Assembly: GCF_040219635.1 (NCBI RefSeq)
Contig: NZ_JAVJSC010000006.1
Span: forward strand, 1 to 64,000
Direction: 5' to 3'
From: Pyruvatibacter sp.
GTDB taxonomy: Bacteria > Pseudomonadota > Alphaproteobacteria > CGMCC-115125
DNA: 64,000 nucleotides
In this document: positions 9,494-17,138 of the stretch, one piece after another
Layout: each line of letters starts with the position of its first letter
Position numbering within the stretch: position 1 is the first letter of the stretch
Position numbers and translations under genes: made by a program
The notes under the pieces: generated by a model
What the model saw: only the letters and a program-made list of their open reading frames with translations
Told to the model about the DNA's origin: nothing
Database searches by the model: none

Positions 9494-10081
9494 ATGGCCC
9501 TTCTGCGCACCCTTTCGGCAAGTGACGACGCCTATGTGATTGAAGGCGAGGGCGTGATGCTGCGCCTGCCGCGCCTTGCTGACTATGCCGAATGGGCAGA
9601 ACTGCGTACCCGCAGCCGTGCTTTCCTCACGCCCTGGGAACCGACATGGCCTGTGGATGACCTCACCAAGACCGCCTATCGCCGACGCCTGCGCCGCTAT
9701 GCACGTGATGTGCGCGACGATCAGGCATATCCGTTTTTCGTGTTTTCCAGCCGCACCGGCAGTCTGGTGGGTGGCTGCACACTCTCCAATGTGCGCCGGG
9801 GCGTGGCGCAGACCTGTTCGCTTGGCTACTGGGTGGGCGCGCACCACAAGCAGCAGGGGTTTACCAGCGCTGCGGTGAAGGCGCTGGTGCCGTTCGTGTT
9901 CGATCATCTCAAGCTGCACCGTCTTGAGGCCGCCTGCCTGCCCACCAATGATGCCTCGCGGCAGCTACTGGTGTCGTGCGGTTTCACTCAGGAAGGCTTT
10001 GCCCGCAATTATCTGCGGATTGACGGGGCGTGGCGCGACCACCTCCTTTTCGCCATGCTCTCGACCGATCCTCGCAAATAG
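9494..10081 (+). CDS. GNAT acetyltransferase, RimJ/RimL type
   Basis: A 195-residue N-acetyltransferase of the family that acetylates ribosomal protein N-termini or similar amines using acetyl-CoA. Visible features are the N-terminal LRLPRLADYAEWAELR segment, the beta4 region GYWVGAHHKQQGFTSAAVKALVPF containing the acetyl-CoA binding loop, and the C-terminal RLEAACLPTNDASRQLLVSCGFTQEGF. ATG 9494 is chosen because family similarity starts shortly after it. It follows the M16 gene after about 50 bases in the same direction. Confidence 0.9.
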   Translation: MALLRTLSASDDAYVIEGEGVMLRLPRLADYAEWAELRTRSRAFLTPWEPTWPVDDLTKTAYRRRLRRYARDVRDDQAYPFFVFSSRTGSLVGGCTLSNVRRGVAQTCSLGYWVGAHHKQQGFTSAAVKALVPFVFDHLKLHRLEAACLPTNDASRQLLVSCGFTQEGFARNYLRIDGAWRDHLLFAMLSTDPRK

Positions 10082-10155
10082 AGCAGGTTTTGACGCCTTG
10101 TCATGAGCGGCAACGGGCGGCTACCAAGGAACCTGCACACGCATTGGCGCTGGCG

Positions 10156-13100
10156 GTGATTCGTCCGTGCCCGCCAGCATTCCAGGGGGGTGCATTCATC
10201 TTCACGAACACCACCACCAGCAGACAGGGCGAGCAGGGCACGTCAGCGCGTGGCGCGCTCGCATTAGCTGCCGCACTGGTGCTTGCGGCACTGGTGCTTG
10301 TGGCCGGGTTCATAGCGCCCGCATTTGCGCAGGCCGTGCCGCAGGGTGTGCCGCAGGATGTGTCGCAGGCTGAGCAACTGTTGCCGCCCGCAGACAATGA
10401 GACCGAAATCGCTGATCCCGAAGACGCTGATCCGAAAGACGCTGCGGCACAGTCGGAACCCGATGCCCCCGCTCACGTTCTCAACGGCGACAAGCAGGCT
10501 GTGCCGGTTGTTGTGGTTGATCCCGCCCAACCCCAGGTGGACCTGACAAGCGTTGTCGTCACGTTGCGGGCAGACCGTGAGGCACTGCTGCCCGACGGCA
10601 CGGCGCTGGTTCTCAGTGATGACGAAGTGCCTTTCGCCCGCGTATGGAAAGTCATCGCGCTGCAAAACAATACGGATGAAACACAGCAGCGCATTGTGTC
10701 GATTGACAGGTCGGCGGTGTGGGGCGCGGGCATTGCGCCCGTACGCAGCGGCCTGAGCCAGCTTGGTGCATGGCGCGCGGCATCGGATGCATCACAAGAC
10801 CTGGCGCCACAGCCCATTGTGAACTCCGCGCGCGCGCGCGCCGGCGAAATGCGCTACCTGCTCACCCTGCCGCCCGATACCACCGCCAGCTTCGCCATTC
10901 CGTTTGGCTCGGCGGCTGAGACCCCCGTTCAAATGTGGCGTGCGGATACGCTGGCGGCGGCGGATGCAGGCCGTGCCGCCTTTTCCGGCCTTGTCATCGG
11001 CGCGCTGGCCATTGCCTTTGCGTTTTTCGCCGCCCAATGGGCCGGGCAGGCCACGAGCCTGACGCGAGCGGGCACGTCTGCCGGCTCTGGTGTCGGCTCT
11101 GGGGCCGGCTCTGGGGCGTTGCGCCTTGCGGCCTTGCTGACCAGCGCCGCCCTTGCCTATGAGCTGTCGGCGCAGGGATTTTTTGCAGCTGCGTTTGGCT
11201 GGTCTGCCGCGTGGGACGCCCGCCTTGGCGGGGTGTTGCTGGCGCTTGCCACGGCCGCCGCCGCCCATGTGCTGGCTGCTGAACGTATCCGCGCGCTGTC
11301 GCCGGATCGTGAGCGGCTGGCGCGGCTTGCCGGTTGGGTGGCGCTGGCCGCAGGCCTGTTGGTGCTGGTGGCACCGTCTGTCGGGCTGCCTTTCGCCCGC
11401 CTCGTCGCCTTTGCCGTGGCGCTTGGTGGCCTTGCCGCGTTGACCGCAGGGCGCGGTGGTGATGATGACGCGCAGGTGCCAACGCCTGCTGCGGGCGAAC
11501 TGCGCGCCGGGTGGGCACTGCTGGCGATCACGGCCCTTCTGGCCGCGCTGTCATCCCAGGGCTTCATGCCGCGCAGCCCGGCGGTGGACATGATCCTTCA
11601 TGCGCTCGCCATTCTGGGTGTGCTGGTTGTGGCCTATGCCCTGGCCGGGCCGGTTGCCGTCAGCGTGGCCCGAACGGCAGCACGCCGGTCGCTGGCGCTG
11701 GGGCGTGGTGCCACTGGCATTGCCCCTGCCCGTGAACAGCATCTGCCCGACGAAACCGCCATCCGTGCCGAACAGCGCAACGCGCTGGCGCTTGCCGGTG
11801 CCAGTGAAGCGGTGTGGGATCTCGATGTGGCGTCCGGCACGTTGTATGTGGACCCCTCGCTTGAGGCGCATCTGGGCCTTGTCCCCGGCTCCCTGTGCGG
11901 CCGCCTTGAAACGTGGATGGCGCGGGTGGACCGCGACGACCGCCGCATGGTGTCGCAGGTGCTTGATGAGAATGTCGCGCTGGGCAATGCAACCTTCAGC
12001 CTTGATATGCGCCTTGCCCATGCAGACCCCGCGCAGGGCAGCCGCTGGCTGGAACTCAAGGCCACGTGTTTTGCCGGTGACGATGGCAGCGCCCGGCGCT
12101 GCGTCGGCACTGTTGGCGACATTACCCAGCGCCGCGAGGAGCAGGCGGGGCTGGTGCGCGAGACCCTGCACGATCCGCTGACAGGCCTTGCCAACCGCCC
12201 GTTGTTCACGGATCGGCTCAATCGCGCCTGCCGCCGCGCCCGTGGCACCCACGAACGCATTGCGCTGGTGCTTGCCGACCTTGACCGCTTCAAGACGGTG
12301 AATGAGAGCCTGGGCCATGCCGCAGCCGACACGGTGCTGGCAGCTCTTGCGCAGCGCCTGAGTGCGCTGATCGCGCCTGAAGACACGCTGGCGCGCATCG
12401 ACGGCGACACATTTGCGCTGCTGATTGCAGGCTGGTCCGATGACACCGGCCCCGCCGATATTGCCGAGCTTGTGCGCGAGGCCATTGCCCAGCCGCTGGA
12501 GGTTTCAGGCCGGGAGATTTTTCCAACCGTCTCCGTCGGCTTCACTTTGCGCGAGCCGCACCACGAAAGCGGTGAGGCGCTGTTGGGGGAGGCTGATATT
12601 GCGCTCAGGCTCGCCAAGCGTCAGGGCGACACGGTGCAGCAATACCACCCGGACATGCGCCCCGCGGCGGACGAACTGGCAACCGAGTCGGGCCTGCGAC
12701 GCGCCCTTGAGCGCGGCGAGATACATCTGGCGTATCAGCCGATCATGGAGCTTGCCACCGGCCGACTGGCGGGGTTTGAGGCACTGATCCGCTGGCATCA
12801 CCCGACGCGCGGCATTATTTCGCCGGACGACTTTGTGCCGCTGGCCGAACGCACCGGCATGATTGTTCCGCTTGGCAGTTTTGTGCTCGACCGTGCGGCA
12901 GAGGATCTGGCGGTGTGGCAGCGCGACTTCCCGCAGACACCGCCGCTGTTTTCAAGCGTCAATGTCTCCAGCCGTCAGTTGCTGGATGATCTTCCCGGCA
13001 AGGTCGCCGCCGTGCTGGAACGCTGCGCTCTGGCTCCCGGATCGCTGCGCCTTGAGGTAACGGAAAGTCTGGTGATGGACGACCCGCACCACGCAGAGCG

Positions 13101-13464
13101 CATTTTGTCAGCCCTCAGGGACACCGGCGTCAAACTGGCGCTGGATGATTTTGGCACCGGCTATTCGTCTCTCAGCTATTTGCAGCAGTTTCCGTTCGAT
13201 GTGGTGAAAATCGACAAGAGCTTTGTGCAGCGTATCGGGGATGCCGCCGTTTCAACGCCCGCAGGCGGAGACGGCGCGATCGTGCGGTCGGTGCTCTCAC
13301 TCGCCAGCGAGCTTGAACTCGACGTTGTGGCGGAAGGCATTGAGGATGACGCCGCACGCGCCCAGCTTCAGGCGCTTGGCTGCACCTACGGGCAGGGCTA
13401 TCTGTTTGGCCAGCCCATGGAAGCCTCAGCCGCGCATGATTTTATCGCCCGCGCCATTGATTAG
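10156..13464 (+). CDS. Membrane GGDEF/EAL protein (probable c-di-GMP phosphodiesterase)
   Basis: A protein of about 1100 residues. From the N-terminus it has a signal-like segment ending APAFAQA, a periplasmic region, several membrane helices (about residues 270-490; a 7TMR-like layout), a PAS domain (ALAGASEAVWDLD), a GGDEF domain and an EAL domain. The GGDEF signature is degenerate (RIDGDTFAL near residue 748), so cyclase activity is doubtful. The EAL domain looks active: FEALIRWHHP, LEVTES, LALDDFGTGYSSL, KIDKSF and VVAEGIED are intact. The start is uncertain (GTG 10030, TTG 10090, GTG 10156). The stop codon lies inside a 16-bp tandem repeat. Confidence 0.88.
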   Translation: MIRPCPPAFQGGAFIFTNTTTSRQGEQGTSARGALALAAALVLAALVLVAGFIAPAFAQAVPQGVPQDVSQAEQLLPPADNETEIADPEDADPKDAAAQSEPDAPAHVLNGDKQAVPVVVVDPAQPQVDLTSVVVTLRADREALLPDGTALVLSDDEVPFARVWKVIALQNNTDETQQRIVSIDRSAVWGAGIAPVRSGLSQLGAWRAASDASQDLAPQPIVNSARARAGEMRYLLTLPPDTTASFAIPFGSAAETPVQMWRADTLAAADAGRAAFSGLVIGALAIAFAFFAAQWAGQATSLTRAGTSAGSGVGSGAGSGALRLAALLTSAALAYELSAQGFFAAAFGWSAAWDARLGGVLLALATAAAAHVLAAERIRALSPDRERLARLAGWVALAAGLLVLVAPSVGLPFARLVAFAVALGGLAALTAGRGGDDDAQVPTPAAGELRAGWALLAITALLAALSSQGFMPRSPAVDMILHALAILGVLVVAYALAGPVAVSVARTAARRSLALGRGATGIAPAREQHLPDETAIRAEQRNALALAGASEAVWDLDVASGTLYVDPSLEAHLGLVPGSLCGRLETWMARVDRDDRRMVSQVLDENVALGNATFSLDMRLAHADPAQGSRWLELKATCFAGDDGSARRCVGTVGDITQRREEQAGLVRETLHDPLTGLANRPLFTDRLNRACRRARGTHERIALVLADLDRFKTVNESLGHAAADTVLAALAQRLSALIAPEDTLARIDGDTFALLIAGWSDDTGPADIAELVREAIAQPLEVSGREIFPTVSVGFTLREPHHESGEALLGEADIALRLAKRQGDTVQQYHPDMRPAADELATESGLRRALERGEIHLAYQPIMELATGRLAGFEALIRWHHPTRGIISPDDFVPLAERTGMIVPLGSFVLDRAAEDLAVWQRDFPQTPPLFSSVNVSSRQLLDDLPGKVAAVLERCALAPGSLRLEVTESLVMDDPHHAERILSALRDTGVKLALDDFGTGYSSLSYLQQFPFDVVKIDKSFVQRIGDAAVSTPAGGDGAIVRSVLSLASELELDVVAEGIEDDAARAQLQALGCTYGQGYLFGQPMEASAAHDFIARAID

Positions 13465-13523
13465 GTGCTCCGGGGATTAGGTGCTCCGGGGATTAGCTGC
13501 TCCGGGGATTAGGTGCTCTGGGG
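13459..13523. repeat. 16-bp tandem repeat, four copies
   Basis: Four head-to-tail copies with a 16-base period of GATTAGGTGCTCCGGG. Copies begin at 13459, 13475, 13491 and 13507; copy 3 has one change (GCTGC for GGTGC) and copy 4 has TCTGG for TCCGG. Copy 1 contains the TAG stop codon of the GGDEF/EAL gene, so the array grew from the gene's 3' end. There are no spacers, so it is not a CRISPR. Confidence 0.95.
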
Positions 13524-13539
13524 CGAGCGCCTGATCTGC

Positions 13540-15318
13540 CTACTGAACAACAGGTACCCGGGCGCGGTGCTGCACCTGTGCGCTGTCGCGTGCCGTTATC
13601 TCGCGTACCAGGGCCGATACTTCGGGGTGATCTGCAAGCGCTGACATCAGCGTCAGCGTCCTGACGGCGGCTTCCGCATTGAGGGCCAGCCCGAACAGTT
13701 CTTCCTGAAACGTTTTTGGCTTGGGGAACGCGCGCAGTTCAACAGGCGCATCCACTTCCAGCCCGGCAAGCTCGCGGGCGGCGGCGAGGGAGGTGGAAAA
13801 GCCGCCCAGCCGGTCCACAAGGCCTTTGTCACGCGCATCCATGCCGACCCAGATACGGCCCTTTGCAATACTTTCGGTTTCAGCGGGTGACAGCTCGCGG
13901 CCCTCCGCCACGCGCTGCTTGAAATCCTCGTAGGCGGTTTCAAGCCACGCGGAAAACCGCTGCCGCTGTTCGTCCGAGAACGGTATGTCCGATGCCCAGA
14001 TGTCAGCATTGGGATTGCTGGAGACCGCATCCACATTGACGCCGATTTTCTCAAGCAATCCGCCAAGCGAGAACTTGGCGCCGATCACACCGATTGATCC
14101 TGTGACGGTGGTGGGGTTGGCAATGATAAGGTCAGCCCCGGCGGGAATGTAGTATCCGCCTGATGCAGCGACAGACCCCATGGAGGCAATCACCGGAATG
14201 TCCTTGGCCTGCGCGGCGCGGATGGCGTCCCACACCTGGTCCGACGCGGAGGCGGATCCGCCCGGTGAATTGATCCGTACAAGGATGGCTTTTACGTCTT
14301 CGTCCTCTGACGCATCCAGAATGGCGTTGGCCATGGTGTCCGACCCGATAGTCGCCTCGCCGCCAAACGGGCTGACCGGCGTGCTCTCGCCGGGCATGAT
14401 GGCGCCTTCGCCATAGATGACGGCAATCACGCCTGCATTTGCGTCCCTGGTGGCGGTCGCGCGGCTGGCTGCGTAGTCTGCGAGGGCTACAAAATCAGCC
14501 TCATCACTGAGCCCTTCCATCACCACGTCCAGCACCTGCCGCTCATAGGCCAGGTCATCCACCAGACCTGCCGTGCGGGCCTGGTGCGCACCGAAGGGGG
14601 CTGCCTCAAGGGCTGCATCCAGATCAGCGGCGGCAAAGCCGCGGCCTTCAGCTATGCGGGTGGCAAGGTTTGCGTAGATCATATCCACCATCCGCTGGTT
14701 GGCCTCGCGCTGGGGGGCGCTCATTTGCGTGGCGGTAAAAATATCCATCGCGCCTTTGTATTCGCGAAATGCGACGGCATCCGCCGTGATGCCAATTTCG
14801 TCCAGGGCCTGTTTTGCATAAGGCAGACGGCCTGAAAGCCCTGCCGGCATGAAGCTGCCGGTGGGCTGCATCCAGATGGTTTGGGCCTGCGCCAAAACCT
14901 GATAGTCAGCCAGTCCGGTTTCCAGAATGTCCTGCGCAAATCCGTAAACGGGTTTGCCCGCTGCCCTGAACGGCGCAAGGGCTTCAACGATTTCGTCAGC
15001 GGTCGCAGCATTCACAAACCCGTCGCCGCCGCGGATATAAAGCGCTGCCACCGCATCGTCCGCCGCCGCACGCTTCAGACCGGCATGAAGGTCTGCGAGG
15101 GTCAGCGTTGTGTGCGTGTCGGCAAACGCAAAAAACGGCGTGCGCTGCTGCACAATGGGTGTGGACAGATCAAGGGTGACAACCATCTGGTCGGGCAATG
15201 GTTCTTCGGCCGGGGCAAAGCTGCTGGCCACCATGGCCACGATGATGACCGGAACAACGAACACGGCGATAATCAGCGCAGTCAGAACACCGGCCACCGT
15301 TATGAAGAACTGACGCAT
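13540..15318 (-). CDS. sppA: Signal peptide peptidase SppA (67K type, S49)
   Basis: Membrane-bound serine protease that degrades cleaved signal peptides. The 592-residue product is the double-domain 67-kDa form with one N-terminal membrane anchor (MRQFFITVAGVLTALIIAVFVV). The N-terminal half carries the general-base lysine region EYKGAMDIF and the C-terminal half the nucleophile region ASMGSVAASGGYY, followed by TVTGSIGVIG. ATG 15318 is preferred to the GTG 9 bases upstream because AGGTGAGT sits at proper spacing before it. It is downstream of pip on the same strand, separated by a repeat array. Confidence 0.95.
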   Translation of the reverse strand: MRQFFITVAGVLTALIIAVFVVPVIIVAMVASSFAPAEEPLPDQMVVTLDLSTPIVQQRTPFFAFADTHTTLTLADLHAGLKRAAADDAVAALYIRGGDGFVNAATADEIVEALAPFRAAGKPVYGFAQDILETGLADYQVLAQAQTIWMQPTGSFMPAGLSGRLPYAKQALDEIGITADAVAFREYKGAMDIFTATQMSAPQREANQRMVDMIYANLATRIAEGRGFAAADLDAALEAAPFGAHQARTAGLVDDLAYERQVLDVVMEGLSDEADFVALADYAASRATATRDANAGVIAVIYGEGAIMPGESTPVSPFGGEATIGSDTMANAILDASEDEDVKAILVRINSPGGSASASDQVWDAIRAAQAKDIPVIASMGSVAASGGYYIPAGADLIIANPTTVTGSIGVIGAKFSLGGLLEKIGVNVDAVSSNPNADIWASDIPFSDEQRQRFSAWLETAYEDFKQRVAEGRELSPAETESIAKGRIWVGMDARDKGLVDRLGGFSTSLAAARELAGLEVDAPVELRAFPKPKTFQEELFGLALNAEAAVRTLTLMSALADHPEVSALVREITARDSAQVQHRARVPVVQ

Positions 15319-15330
15319 GATACTCACCTG

Positions 15331-15440
15331 TTGTTTGTAAGGCCGTGCCTTACTGGTGTTGTTTGTAAGGCCGTGCCTTACTGGTGTTGTTTGTAAGGCC
15401 GTGCCTTACCGGTTTTGTTTGTAAGGCCGTGCCTTACCGG
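15331..15440. repeat. 28-bp tandem repeat with internal palindrome, four copies
   Basis: Copies begin at 15331, 15359, 15387 and 15415 (the last truncated to 26 bases). Each contains a perfect inverted repeat with arms GTAAGGC and GCCTTAC around CGT, so a transcript could form four identical small hairpins. The array fills the gap between pip and sppA, and the pip stop codon (TAA on the minus strand, 15434-15436) lies in the fourth copy. Only three positions vary among copies. Confidence 0.95.
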
Positions 15441-16426
15441 AAACTGTCTGTCGCCGTTACGAACTCATGGATGATGCCTGGCTCCGTCGCCGTATGACCC
15501 GCATCGGTGACAATTTTGAGGTCTGCATCCGGCCATGCCTGTTTGAGCGCCCATGCTGTCATAACAGGCGTTACCACGTCGTAACGGCCCTGAACCATGA
15601 CGCAGGGAATGCCGTGCAGTCTGTGGGCGTTGGCAATGAGCTGATCGTCGCGCTCAAAGAACCCGTGATTTATGAAGTAGTGACACTCGATGCGGGCAAA
15701 CGCCTCGGCAAAGTCGTCCGCGCCAAAGCGTGCCTCGCGTTCGGGGTCGGGCAGCAGCGACAGTGTTGAGCCTTCCCACGTGCTCCACGCCCGGGCTGCT
15801 TCAAGCCGCACGCTTGCGTCGTCACTGGTGAGGCGCGCGTAGTAGGCTGAAATCATGTCGTGACGCTCGTCCGGCGGGATCGGCGCCACATATTTTTCAA
15901 ATGCTTCGGGAAAAAGCGCGCCGGTGCCGTTTTGGCCCGCAAGGCCCGCGTAAAACCAGTCCAGCTCCACCTTGCGCAGGGTAAAAATGCCGCGCAGCAC
16001 CATTTGCGTGACCCGGTCCGGGTGCGTTTGCGCATAGGCCAGCGCCAGCGCCGAACCCCATGAGCCGCCCGTCACCTGCCAGCGCTCAATGCCCAGATGC
16101 TCCCGCAGCCGCTCAATGTCCGCCACCAGATCCCAGGTGGTGTTGTCGCGCAGCTCCGCGTACGGCGTTGAGCGCCCGCAGCCGCGCTGATCAAACAGAA
16201 TAATGCGGTAATGGTCCGGGTCATGGCTGCGGCGCATGGTAGGGTTTGAGCCACCGCCGGGTCCGCCATGCAGCACCAGCGCAGGCGTGCCGAGCGGATT
16301 GCCGGATTGCTCGTAATAAATCTCGTGCAGATCGCTGACTTTGAGGCGACCGGACGCGTAAGGCTCTATCGGCGGATAGTTGTCACGCCGGGGCGGTGTC
16401 TCATACATGCGGCTGCCAAGTGTCAT
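15434..16426 (-). CDS. pip: Prolyl aminopeptidase (proline iminopeptidase)
   Basis: An alpha/beta-hydrolase of family S33 that removes N-terminal proline from peptides. The 330-residue length is typical. The oxyanion segment HGGPGGGSNP, the segment FDQRGCGRSTP and the nucleophile elbow GGSWGSALALAYA are clear; the acid is in QGRYDVVTP and the catalytic histidine in DAGHTATEP. The start ATG 16426 is followed by a second in-frame ATG six codons later. It reads in the same direction as sppA, with a repeat array between the two. Confidence 0.96.
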   Translation of the reverse strand: MTLGSRMYETPPRRDNYPPIEPYASGRLKVSDLHEIYYEQSGNPLGTPALVLHGGPGGGSNPTMRRSHDPDHYRIILFDQRGCGRSTPYAELRDNTTWDLVADIERLREHLGIERWQVTGGSWGSALALAYAQTHPDRVTQMVLRGIFTLRKVELDWFYAGLAGQNGTGALFPEAFEKYVAPIPPDERHDMISAYYARLTSDDASVRLEAARAWSTWEGSTLSLLPDPEREARFGADDFAEAFARIECHYFINHGFFERDDQLIANAHRLHGIPCVMVQGRYDVVTPVMTAWALKQAWPDADLKIVTDAGHTATEPGIIHEFVTATDSFR

Positions 16427-16537
16427 GTGTCTGCGAGGAATATAGGAAACATATAGGAAACAGTGCCCAGTTTTGCACGGTTTTCGCGTCCGGTCTCACC
16501 CGCAAGCTGTGGCAGATGACCCGGTGCCGTGGCGGCC

Positions 16538-16546
16538 TGTGGATAA
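16538..16546 (-). promoter_or_regulatory. DnaA box
   Basis: TGTGGATAA on the plus strand is the exact complement of the consensus DnaA box TTATCCACA. DnaA is known to control ribonucleotide reductase genes in E. coli and Caulobacter. A second site with one mismatch (TTATCCCCA) lies at 16708-16716. Confidence 0.6.
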
Positions 16547-16624
16547 CCCGCCGCCGACTCGCACGTCATGCGTCTCGACAGGTGATTTGCATCGTCAGAA
16601 TGCGTTTTGGCCTCGCCACACACC

Positions 16625-16638
16625 CACTATATGTAGTG
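16625..16638. promoter_or_regulatory. NrdR-box-like dyad
   Basis: CACTATATGTAGTG matches the NrdR box core (CWATATWG type) and is a 12-of-14 palindrome. NrdR represses ribonucleotide reductase operons and usually binds two boxes about 31 bases apart; a clear partner at that distance is not seen, although ATACTATATCTCGTA at about 16830 is similar to one half. Confidence 0.5.
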
Positions 16639-17138
16639 CTGAGGTCTCAAAGAGCCTGCGTCATGTGGTATGTTGTTAACGAATTGACGGCGCCGCCAAA
16701 AAAAGTTTTATCCCCAATTCCCGTTAACCATGCGGCGGAGCGCTGATTTGCCAGCCTGTCAATGGGCTTGTCGGTGTCTTTTTTCGTTAACGTGCTGACA
16801 CAATCGCTTGACGGTTTCGACCGCGGGGATACTATATCTCGTACTGAAGCCGTGCGGCGCTGCCTCCGGGGTTAACTCCGGGTTTAAGGAGTTGCAGCAG
16901 GGGAGGACGACAGTTTTTCCCACGTACGGTCTGTCAGATCGGCCAGAACGGCCGTTTCACAGAGGTTCGGGCGTGTTTTTCGGGGCGGTTTTCCCGAAGC
17001 GGGAGAGGTTTGCGTGGCGTTTGCCTGAGTCTTAGGGCGGGCCCCGCGTTTTTTCCCCGGCTTTTTCGCCGGGGGCCACGGATAGGGCGGGCACAGCGCT
17101 CGCGTTCGCGGTACCATTGAGGGGGAGCAGAAGAAGTC

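Larger units (their letters stand above)
16427..17138 (+). promoter_or_regulatory. nrdAB promoter/leader region
   Basis: A 712-base gene-free stretch upstream of nrdA. It holds a perfect DnaA box (TTATCCACA on the minus strand, 16538-16546), a near-perfect one (TTATCCCCA, 16708-16716), and an NrdR-box-like dyad at 16625-16638. The 3' part (16870-17110) is GC-rich and contains several hairpins, including perfect arms CCCCGGC/GCCGGGG near 17056-17074, suggesting a long structured leader. No B12-riboswitch core was found. Confidence 0.6.

Noticed and set aside
15331..15440. CRISPR-like repeats
   Set aside because: The 28-base units are directly adjacent without spacers and no cas genes are nearby.
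16872..16888. CtrA binding site (TTAA pair) upstream of nrdA
   Set aside because: The two TTAA elements are separated by 8 bases rather than the consensus 7, and nothing else supports it.
16800..17138. B12 riboswitch upstream of nrdA
   Set aside because: The leader is hairpin-rich but the conserved B12-box and core sequences were not found.
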